Below, one piece after another: positions 31,317-39,577 of a DNA stretch of 64,000 nt. Numbering within the stretch: position 1 is the first letter of the stretch; each line of letters opens with the position of its first letter. The stretch comes from Trichomonas vaginalis G3 (Eukaryota > Parabasalia > Trichomonadida > Trichomonadidae): the NCBI RefSeq assembly GCF_026262505.1, contig NC_067203.1, positions 6,448,001 to 6,512,000 of the forward strand, read 5' to 3'. A model generated the notes under the pieces. The model worked only from the letters and a program-made list of their open reading frames with translations. It was not told the DNA's origin and did not search any database. Position numbers and translations under genes: made by a program.

Positions 31317-31985
31317 GAATGTTTTGATGGGATGAGCTTACTGAGCATAGGCTCATCCCATCAAAACATTCCCTTAAAAACTCTGGCCTTCATCGAGGCC
31401 AGAGTTTACAATTCATCAGCTCAGAGCCAAGTTCCTCGACGGTCGTCCTCATTAGGCCCGATCCGAGAGGAACTTGGCTCTTCATTAAAATCACAAGCTC
31501 TGGCCATTGCTAAGGCCAGAGCTTCGCAAACCATCCTCGGGGCCGGTTTCCTCAAAGACCGCCCTGATTCGGGGCGGCCGGAGAGGAAACCAGCCCCGAG
31601 AGAGTTCCCATACGAAGCTCTGGCCCAAGCAAAGGCCAGAGCCTGCAAATACAATCCTCAGGGCCGAGTTTTGCGATGATCGTCGATCATGTCGACGGTC
31701 TCGCAAGAACTCGGCCCTGAAAGACATACAAATACAGGCTCTGGCCCTAGCAAAGGCCAGGGCTTCGCTTACTGTCCTCAGGGCCGGCTTTCTCAAATGC
31801 CGTCCTGATCTAGGGCGGCAGGAGAGGAATCCGGCCCTGGGAACATCCAAATACGAAGCTCTGGCCCAAGCAAAGGCCAGAGCCTGCAAAATACTCAATG
31901 TTCAACAATTACAAATCTCATGTCACCCAGAAAGCTATGAAGGAAGCCCTTTCTCTAGGTTAGGACTTCCTTCATAGCTTTCTGG
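31317..31985. repeat. Element A hairpin group 2: alternating short and long GC-rich stem-loops
   Basis: A 21-bp stem (31317-31371) is followed by a strict alternation. Short stems of 11-13 bp built on CTCTGGCC/GGCCAGAG lie at 31378-31407, 31495-31524, 31617-31642, 31737-31765 and 31858-31883. Long stems of about 60 bp total lie at 31433-31481, 31536-31600, 31659-31719, 31779-31839 and 31927-31985. The long stems share CAGGGCCG...CGGCCCTG-type bases. This region is far richer in GC than its surroundings. Open frames on both strands here are by-products of the palindromes. Confidence 0.9.
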
Positions 31986-32052
31986 TACTGAGTGGAGTGG
32001 TTTTGGCTTCCATTGCCGCTCACTCCAGTAAGATCACGAGATTGTACAAAAG

Positions 32053-32384
32053 CCACGGCAAGTGCATTCCAACACCATAAATACACTTGCCGTGGAATAC
32101 AGTTGCGAGTGCCTGCTGCTTCAACCGAGATTTGCAGCAGACACTCGCAATGATAACTAAAATTCATCATAAAGCTGGGAAATGGGCCTTTTCTCAAGGT
32201 CAAAGCCCATTTCTCAGCTTTATGATATTGAAACGAACATTTTGAGAGGTTATTACTGTTTTTCCCGGAATCATCTTGAGATTCCAGGAAAGTCATAGCA
32301 AGTGTAATCTATTAGCATAGATACACTTGCTATGACACACATATGTCAGCATCTGCTGCTTACCCCCAAATAAGTAGCAGATGC
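32053..32384. repeat. Element A hairpin group 3: duplicated hairpin pair with matched arm changes
   Basis: Stems: 32053-32095 (CCACGGCAAGTG / CACTTGCCGTGG), 32103-32150 (TTGCGAGTG / CACTCGCAA), 32169-32223 (ATAAAGCTGGGAAATGGGC and complement), 32261-32291, 32293-32335 (TCATAGCAAGTGTA / TACACTTGCTATGA) and 32349-32384 (GCATCTGCTGCTTA and complement). The last two are diverged copies of the first two, changed on both arms together. Confidence 0.88.
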
Positions 32385-32821
32385 TCGGCATCACATCTTG
32401 AGATCCTTATTATCTGCGTATTTTTCATTTTAATATATATAAATGTGTGTGTCTAACACAAGTCTATATGCGCCATGTAAAATATACACTAATACACACA
32501 TATTGATCATAATTAATAAGATATCAAACTATAAAAACTGAGATATTACTATAAACTATATGTATTATTATTATATAGGTACCATACTATAAGGTCATAT
32601 GAATATTATTGAAATTAGACACACTTTATATAATTTTATAATGTGAATAACTTGGGTCATAATTTTTTTACGTAATTCCTACACGAAATGATCGGCATTA
32701 CCCTAGTCTATCTGCGTGCAAAATACCAAGGAACAAATCAAATACTCACCATATCTTTTTTAAAAAAGGTCCAATCGGTGTATGGTGATTTTCACCTCAC
32801 ATGGCACAACCCCTTTATTTT

Positions 32822-35099
32822 TTAAGGATACCCTTACGTGTCAGATTTTTTGCGCATACGAAGAAGTCATGCTAGACATGAGCTATAAACCTGAAATTTT
32901 AGCAACATATTTAAAACTTTTTAAACTACAATACACTTTAATATTCAAGAACAAAAATATTCTTTTTAGAAATTACATAATTATTTTATGTGAAATCTAT
33001 ATAAAAACATATTTTGCGAGCGTAACTTTTTTCTTTATAAGCACCTTATATGACTGATAAACTGTGAAGGCACATAATTGTTAATTCATAGAGTTGATAT
33101 GTTTCCAAAATTGAGAGGAAATTTGAAAATTGAATACCCTTTCAATTCAATTTTCAAAAGATATCAGCTCCTTCAATAATTGAAGGACGATTTTGATCAT
33201 TTGCTCTTAAAACAAGTATGCCATGGAGAAAAAAGTTACGCTCGCAAATCTGAAATATAACTATCATATAAAAAAATTAAATTTCTAATTTTTTACTCTA
33301 TAGATATTATTGGCCACTTGTGTAATGCATAAAAGTTTATGTCATATGCATACATTTGGAAGTATGGGAGACGAGGGAAATTACTTCTATGAGGCACTAG
33401 GATTTTTAAAAATTTCTCTATCGGACTCACCATTCAATTTCTCGAAAATTAAAAAAAATCAATAATAGCTAAAATGTATTATGCATAACAAATTTTAATG
33501 TTACACGGTATTTTTTGAACTTCATGACATGAATTTTCTTTATATTATTTTTTTTTGGATTTTCTATGATTTATGCGATAGGCTGGAACAACATTGTAAG
33601 TGCAATGATATCATTTATAGAGAAATCTAAAACTTCAGCATTCAGAACTCGCAACCACAAAAATATTCATTTGCTAAGTAAGTAAAGTTGATTAAGTTCG
33701 ACACTTAGCTTTTATACGTAAAACCAAGTGTGTATTGTTATTTCTTGTTAAATTATTGAGAAAAAAATAAATTGTAAGAGAAACGATACTGGTTATTGAA
33801 ATAATATTGAGGGTAGCTGCAGATTTCTTCATTAACATGCCGGAAATTTGTTAATCTTGGTTTTCTATCATAAAATCTGTCGAAGAATCTAAAAACGGAG
33901 ATATGAAATAGAGATCATGTAAATCTAGAGTATCCTGTCAGAAAAATAGACTAAGCATGTAACCCTTTTTTGGTCATAAACACTTTTTACCACTTAGTCA
34001 TACAGATGATCATTAAATTTAAACGAGCACTTTTTGTCAGAATTTATTCTTTTACAAAGACAGAAGATTTTAGTATTATTTAATATTAGTGCTGTAGCAA
34101 AATTCAAAAAACGGTGAAAATTCAGTGAATTTTTGAATTCACATTTTTTTTCGACATTTTTCTTGATATATCCATGCACATTAAGAACACAGCTTTGATA
34201 CGCTTAAAAAAGCATATTTCATATGAAATTGTTAAAGAAATAAACAATTTATATAAAAATTGCACTTATGGCAGTTTTAGATATATAATTTATATAACAT
34301 ATATACAAATCCATAGACAAAGTGCAATAACTACAATGTTGTAGAAAATTACAGCAGAAATACTGACTTTTTGAAGGATAATAAGAATTCTTCTAAATGT
34401 TGTATTTTTATAATTTGATTGATTTTTTTTACTATTTCATTAATCTTTTATGAATAATAATTATTTTTAATATATGTGCTATTAAAATTTCAAATTTTGA
34501 CTAATATATCTAAGTTATCTGAACGAAACATTTAGAAAATATCATACTTACATTGAAATAGCAAGTAGAGCATATTAATAGCAAGTTTCTTGGCTTTATA
34601 TCTATCATCTATTGTTGTTTGATCAAACAAAATTCACTCTATTATATGGTGTCAATTAATTAAAACAATTTTTAATAGTTATTTATTTAGTGCGAATAAG
34701 TGCAAATTCATAAATGAATAACTTAATAGTAGAAATGAATTATCTGATATAAATCTCACATTTTGTCCATCAGAAATACTTTAATTGCATACGCATAACT
34801 ATTAGTAATACGTCTGGAGTGTCAATTAATAACAATCCCACAACAAGTAAAATTCAGATTTTTATTAAACTTATTTTTTCCTAAAAGTTTTCTCAAATTA
34901 CTATATATACATATGTGGATAAAATAATAGTAATATTGTAAAAATTAGATAATTTTTTTTATTTGAGAACCTCTCAAAAGTTCATTCAATTTATCAATTG
35001 TTTCAGTTTGATGTATATTCATTTCTGGAGCCTAAAACTTTAGCAATCATGACAATATCATATTCTCTTTCTAACTACGCAATGTAAGGGTATCCTTAA
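32822..35099. mobile_element. Element B: non-coding TTAA/TA-flanked transposon
   Basis: TTAAGGATACCCTTAC at 32822-32837 is the exact reverse complement of 35084-35099. The shared TTAA (or TA) at both edges suggests a piggyBac-like or Tc1/mariner-like target. The 2.28-kb interior is AT-rich with no transposase and no credible gene. It abuts element A directly: A's right target copy overlaps B's left edge, so the two insertions share a hotspot in Polinton 1's non-coding gap. Confidence 0.75.
33013..33248. mobile_element. Element C: 236-bp inverted-repeat element nested in element B
   Basis: Twenty-two-base ends starting TTTGCGAGCGTAACTTTTTT are exact inverted copies (33013-33034, 33227-33248). 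The interior folds into further hairpins (GAAAATTGAA...TTCAATTTTC; CCTTCAATAATTGAAGG). No target duplication was identified. Confidence 0.65.
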
Positions 35100-35143
35100 G
35101 TTATTTTTTTAAAATAATTTATATTTTTAATTTTAATAAAATA

Positions 35144-35641
35144 ATGTCTGAGTACAAGTTCTATTCGTACAATGCTCTCGCTAATGCTGTTAAGAATGAA
35201 TTCAGTAACGCGATAAATGTGAACGTTATATTCAATAAAAAGTCTGTGAAAGGATTATATATATCGTTTGTTAAACCATATGCTATCATTATTGACAGAA
35301 AACGTTACACACCACATGAAATAGCAGTATTACTTAAACAGAAAGGAATATATGTAAATATTAAAGATTCTCATTATACGATTATGAAGAACTCTAACGT
35401 TGAATTTTTCAGCATCGTTTTAGATTTAACGCAGCAGAAAGAATTCAAGAAAGGAGAAAATGTCGTTAAATATTATCCTTCATCTCTGAAGATGATAACG
35501 AATAAAGATACACTCCATAAAATCCTACCAGTAATTGAGGAAGCAACGATTGAATTTGATGAAGAAGGTATGGAAAGCCGCAACGCAGAGCCCATAGTTG
35601 AGGAAAGTGACCCTGAGGAAAGTGATTCTGAGGATTTATAA
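35144..35641 (+). CDS. Polinton 1: hypothetical 165-residue protein
   Basis: Starts MSEYKFYSYNALANAVKNEF, with a mixed alpha/beta body (KGLYISFVKPYAIIIDRKRY) and a long acidic tail (EESDPEESDSEDL). No domain recognised. It stands divergent from the helicase module, after the nested transposons. The acidic tail suggests a DNA-mimic or protein-binding end. Confidence 0.55.
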   Translation: MSEYKFYSYNALANAVKNEFSNAINVNVIFNKKSVKGLYISFVKPYAIIIDRKRYTPHEIAVLLKQKGIYVNIKDSHYTIMKNSNVEFFSIVLDLTQQKEFKKGENVVKYYPSSLKMITNKDTLHKILPVIEEATIEFDEEGMESRNAEPIVEESDPEESDSEDL

Positions 35642-35650
35642 GAAAATTTA

Positions 35651-35870
35651 TTTTTGAATAACTGAAGGTGTCACCACGTCACCATGTCACCAGGTTAATT
35701 AACTTCTTTAAAAAAGTGTGACAACATGACATTTAGACAACACAGAAGATGGAAGGCATTTTATGAGTTATTTTTGAATAACTGAGGGTGTCACCACGCC
35801 ACCACGTCACCATGTCACCTGGTTAATCAACTTCTTTTAAAAAGTGTGACAACATGACATTTAGACAACA
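35651..35870. repeat. Direct pair of ~90-bp repeats with GTCACC clusters
   Basis: Two copies (about 35651-35742 and 35771-35870) share TTTTTGAATAACTGA, a run of GTCACCACGTCACCATGTCACC-type motifs, GGTTAAT-AACTTCTTT and GTGTGACAACATGACATTTAGACAACA. A third copy is inverted at 38294-38373, on the other side of the primase/helicase genes. Confidence 0.85.
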
Positions 35871-35907
35871 GCCTGGGTTGAATGCAAAAATAAATTCCAA
35901 TCATACT

Positions 35908-36225
35908 TTAAACTGCATCATTTACAGGTATTTCATCGTCAGTAAATGAATCATCATTATCGTTTGGTTCAATCTGTTTATATAATCCTTTCATTTCTTC
36001 TTTTAAAACATAACACCACGTCTGTTTACCATCTATTCTTCTCTGTTTCCTTTCACATTTATCTTTAATGCTCATTTGAAAGTTTTTGTCTTTCATGTCT
36101 GATGGTTTGCAGAATAGAGCATTTTTACATGTCATACCTGCACACAGTTCATCATAATGTGTATTTATCCATTCATCTAAAGGATTTGTTGATAATTCTA
36201 TTAAATCTTGTTTGGCTTCAGTCAT
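35908..36225 (-). CDS. Polinton 1: small cysteine/lysine-rich protein after the helicase
   Basis: A 105-residue product (MTEAKQDLIELSTNPLDEW...) with several cysteines (CAGMTCKNALFC) and an acidic end. It resembles the C-terminal extension found in many viral D5-like helicases, encoded here just downstream of the helicase on the same strand. Confidence 0.5.
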   Translation of the reverse strand: MTEAKQDLIELSTNPLDEWINTHYDELCAGMTCKNALFCKPSDMKDKNFQMSIKDKCERKQRRIDGKQTWCYVLKEEMKGLYKQIEPNDNDDSFTDDEIPVNDAV

Positions 36226-36234
36226 CGGTATGAT

Positions 36235-37791
36235 TCATACATTAAATGATGAAAGGTCGTAATTGATAAAATATGTTAGTAAATTATCATAAAATTCCTT
36301 TGTGCATGAATCCATTAAATTCTTGAAATAATCAAATTGACCCTTAAATTTACCATTAACCCTTAAAACTACGTATCTTCTGTCTCCAACTTCAATTTTG
36401 ACAGGGTAAAAGTTGTTAGTTACGAAAATGAAATTGGCAACATTCTGAGCAGTTCTTCTGGGTTGATTCTTTTCATTAATTCTAATCTCATTATCCGTTA
36501 TAATTGATTTCAAAGCGTTGAAGTTTGCGAGTCTATCTTCACCTACATTCTTGAGTTCGTTAAGTACAAGAAGCATTTTATTCTCAACTACTGAATTGAA
36601 ATTACCCGTTAGCTCACTTATTTCAGTAATGTTTTTACATGAATAACCGGCGAGAAGTTCAGAAATAATGTCTGTAAATCTGTTTTTACCTGTTCCCTGA
36701 AGTCCTTTCAAAATAATTGCTGTTTCATTCTTGATTCCAGGATGTTGAATCATTGATGCAATCCAACCGAGTAGATATTTATACACTTCATCGTTATTAT
36801 CACAAATGGCTTCTTTAATGAAATTCATAAACATCTCAATTTTTGAGTAATCTGGCTTTTCGAGAACGTTGTATTTATAACCCTGAAACGTTGAGAAAAC
36901 ATCTGGAGAATCAGATTTAAAGCAAACACCCTTAACGGTTAATGAGGATAATTGATTTAGTAGTACGTCCCATGCTGTTATGGTTTTACCTTCTTCTTTA
37001 AATAATTTAATCATTTTGAGTGACTCTTTCATGGCTGATTGAAGAACGAATGATATTTGATTCATTTTATCATGAATATTATAGTCCTTTTGAATGAAAT
37101 ATTTGTTTCCACAATCTACAAAACGGATTACACGTGATAAATCCTCAATGACTTCAGAACTGTTTTTATACTGATGATTTTCAGCCTTGCGTCTAATATC
37201 TGTTATCAAGAATGAATCATCAAGTTTTATATCAAATGTTATTTTTGGCTTACGTAATAAAGGTAAAACGTATTCATCATAATATTCCTTTTGATAAAGT
37301 TTTAGAATCTTCACTAAAACAAATGGAGAAGTCATTAAATGTGCATATCTACTACGTGCTTTTTCAAAATTACTTTTTGCATTTTCTGTTAAACTGCAGA
37401 AGTTATAAACGTTATCGTATGCTTCATTAATTAAATGATCCGGTAACGAATTAATAGCTTGAAACAGTGTGAATAATGTTATTTCTTTTTCTAAATTCAT
37501 GTTTCCACCGTCATTATGTACTTCAAAATCACTAATACCATCAACTATGCTTTGAGCTAGTTTATCGTCAATGTTTACATCTTTGTTTTCATTCATTATA
37601 CTCTTTATTTCTTCGTTCTTCTGTTCAACTCTTACCTTAATATTCAAATCATTTAATATATCGTTTACTGTTCTAGTTAATGTTGAATCATAACTTCCAC
37701 GAATGAATGAGTATGTATTGATTGGTTCTGTTGCATTCTTGCGAACTCTTGAATCAGCCATAACCACTAATGAACGCTTTGAATAATCCAT
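36235..37791 (-). CDS. Polinton 1: superfamily 3 (D5/P4-like) helicase
   Basis: A 518-residue product. The helicase core is at about residues 350-500: Walker A GLQGTGKNRF, Walker B-type LLVLNELKN, and motif C-like FIFVTNNFYPV, then GDRRYVVLRV. This is the arrangement of DUF5906/D5-type helicases that unwind viral and plasmid origins. It starts one base after the end of the primase-like gene, forming a two-gene replication module. Confidence 0.85.
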   Translation of the reverse strand: MDYSKRSLVVMADSRVRKNATEPINTYSFIRGSYDSTLTRTVNDILNDLNIKVRVEQKNEEIKSIMNENKDVNIDDKLAQSIVDGISDFEVHNDGGNMNLEKEITLFTLFQAINSLPDHLINEAYDNVYNFCSLTENAKSNFEKARSRYAHLMTSPFVLVKILKLYQKEYYDEYVLPLLRKPKITFDIKLDDSFLITDIRRKAENHQYKNSSEVIEDLSRVIRFVDCGNKYFIQKDYNIHDKMNQISFVLQSAMKESLKMIKLFKEEGKTITAWDVLLNQLSSLTVKGVCFKSDSPDVFSTFQGYKYNVLEKPDYSKIEMFMNFIKEAICDNNDEVYKYLLGWIASMIQHPGIKNETAIILKGLQGTGKNRFTDIISELLAGYSCKNITEISELTGNFNSVVENKMLLVLNELKNVGEDRLANFNALKSIITDNEIRINEKNQPRRTAQNVANFIFVTNNFYPVKIEVGDRRYVVLRVNGKFKGQFDYFKNLMDSCTKEFYDNLLTYFINYDLSSFNV

Positions 37792-38220
37792 TTAAGTCAT
37801 GATATCAATATCATAATCATTGCAGGAATAGCATTTAATCATTCTGTTTGAAACTGAATAGAAGAAATTAGTGTTACAATAAATGTGAAGACCTCCTGAA
37901 GCGGTTTTAACGGTAACATCTTTATCCGAAAGTTTTGATAAAATATCTTTTCTAACTGTTTCTTTAAGTTCATCATTGTATGATTTATTGATCTCAACAT
38001 CTATAATAGTTAAATTTTGAATTTTATTTACTAATAAAGCCATACCAGTTTTCCTTCCTCTTCCTCCATCATGTTTGAGGTAGTTGTGTAAATCAATCTT
38101 GTTTTCACCAATTCTTTCGTTGAGGGTTTTAGTTTCTGCCACAACTAATTCCTCAGCTAATGAATCAATAACTTTTTCATCAGAAATGATAAAGTTGCTG
38201 TTGTTGTTTGTTGCTGTCAT
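37792..38220 (-). CDS. Polinton 1: primase (archaeo-eukaryotic type)-like protein
   Basis: A 142-residue product with the prim-pol-like pieces GRKTGMALLVNKIQNLTIIDVE (in two halves) and KTASGGLHIYC, the latter close to the TxSGGxHxY motif of primase-polymerases. It precedes the SF3 helicase, the usual primase-helicase pairing. It is short, so it may be one part of a larger functional unit. Confidence 0.65.
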   Translation of the reverse strand: MTATNNNSNFIISDEKVIDSLAEELVVAETKTLNERIGENKIDLHNYLKHDGGRGRKTGMALLVNKIQNLTIIDVEINKSYNDELKETVRKDILSKLSDKDVTVKTASGGLHIYCNTNFFYSVSNRMIKCYSCNDYDIDIMT

Positions 38221-38293
38221 TTATATAGGAATAAAAAAATAAAAATAATTTTAAAACTAACTTTATTTTTGGGCTGCATCAAATTTCCGGGAA

Positions 38294-38373
38294 TGTTGTC
38301 TAAATGTCATGTTGTCATCATTTTTAAAAGAAGTTAATTAACCTGGTGACATGGTGACGTGGTGACACCTTCA
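38294..38373. repeat. Inverted third copy of the GTCACC repeat
   Basis: Reverse complement of the repeats at 35651-35870 (TGTTGTCTAAATGTCATGTTG... GGTGACATGGTGACGTGGTG). Together the copies bracket the primase/helicase module as an inverted pair. Confidence 0.85.
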
Positions 38374-38494
38374 ACATAAACGAAAACATTAATATATAAA
38401 ATTCATGAAATCATTAATGATAAAATATATTTCTGCAGTTCATCCGTTACTTCATTATCTCATTAACTTCAGACATAAAATATATTTAGTTCAT

Positions 38495-39551
38495 AAAATT
38501 TTTTTGATTAATTTTGGCTTATTTTTATCCTTCCAGTAATCCTTTTCGAGTTCCGATAAATGTGTAGGGTTCGATTCTCTCAAATTTCTAGAAGGAATTT
38601 TATCATCCACACCTCCTTCATAAATGACAGTGTATTCATCTTTGTCTTCATCATAACTCACAATTTTATTAACTATACCTCTTTTCGCTTCATCAACCGT
38701 CTTAGCTAATCTTCCATTTTCGCTTTCAACTAAAACGCAACCGAATGGTCAGCTGCTTTAATTAAATAACCATTACCCTGTGAGGAATCAACGATATAAT
38801 AATCATCACTTAACTGATTTCTTACTTTTTCATGCGGTTTATGTTCAAGAATGATTCTAACTTTAGTTCCTGGTAGTAATGATGAACTTCTTCTTTCCTC
38901 CGTTAACATTCTTTTTTGTTTTATATATTCATCCTCCTCTTTTGAAGTCATTTCGTTTGGTTTAAATCCTGTGCTGTTATGAGTTGATTTATTATAAGCA
39001 TTAATGACTTTATTCATTGATTCCTCCGTAAAATCTCTTTCTTTATTTAAATCTCTGAGCGTTCGAATGAAACGATTAATGATACCTAAAATATTATGGT
39101 TATGGTCTTCAGTCGTGTAATGAGTAACGTTATGTTTAATCAAAAATTCTGTAATTTCGTTACTGAGGTATGCTGAATCCTGGTCTGAAGTTAATGAAGT
39201 GGGATGATGTTCTGCCACGAACGTCTGCAAAACTCTTAAAACTTCTTTTGTTCCTTTATTTTTCATTATATACGCAAAAGCTTTTCGTGTATTAACATTA
39301 ATGAAAATCAAAAATGGTGGCTTTCTTCCTTTCTTACTCTGAACGAGTGTATCAAATTGATATGCATCATGGGTTTTAGAATAAATGGGAAGGTAGTAGT
39401 CGTATGGATTAACTTTAACCTGATGAACTATATTTTCATCATAAAATCTCTTAATTTCTGTTCTATCATTAAATCCCGCATTCTTTGCAGCTTCATAGAA
39501 TTTTTTAAATGACCTCCACGGTGATGATTCGAATACTTCTTTTAAACTCAT
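38495..39551 (-). pseudogene. int: Polinton 1: retroviral-type (rve) integrase region
   Basis: The open part starting 39551 (MSLKEVFESSPWRSFKKFYE) contains an integrase core with YQFDTLVQSKKG, LTSDQDSAYLSNEITEFL and NHNILGIINRFIRTLRD, followed by a C-terminal chromo/SH3-like part extending to about 38495. Polintons use this enzyme to insert. The region is broken about once or twice. Confidence 0.88.
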
Positions 39552-39577
39552 TTATGTAAAAATAAATTTAGTAAATT

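Larger units (their letters stand above)
30061..32822. mobile_element. Element A: Mutator-like non-coding transposon filled with hairpins
   Basis: The element proper is 30070-32813 (2,744 bp), flanked by exact 9-bp copies of TTTATTTTT (30061-30069, 32814-32822). Its ends are inverted repeats of about 50 bases sharing TGCCATGTGAGGTGAAA and CATACACCGATTGGACCTTTT. Nine-base duplications with long inverted ends fit the Mutator superfamily (hAT elements give eight). No transposase is encoded. The interior holds three groups of stem-loops covering much of 30505-32384. It is inserted in the non-coding gap of Polinton 1. Confidence 0.88.

Noticed and set aside
31332-31977. Several 77-156 codon open frames on both strands of element A
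   Set aside because: They exist on both strands at once because the DNA is palindromic and GC-rich; peptides are repetitive and unpatterned.
30505-31985. CRISPR array
   Set aside because: Units are long stem-loops whose arms vary, not short identical repeats with unrelated spacers; the setting is a eukaryotic transposon.
32782-33057. 91-codon frame across the A/B junction
   Set aside because: It crosses the ends of two separate transposons, so it cannot be an ancestral gene.
38495-39551. LTR retrotransposon integrase
   Set aside because: No reverse transcriptase, gag or LTRs nearby; integrase of this type is a standard Polinton part.
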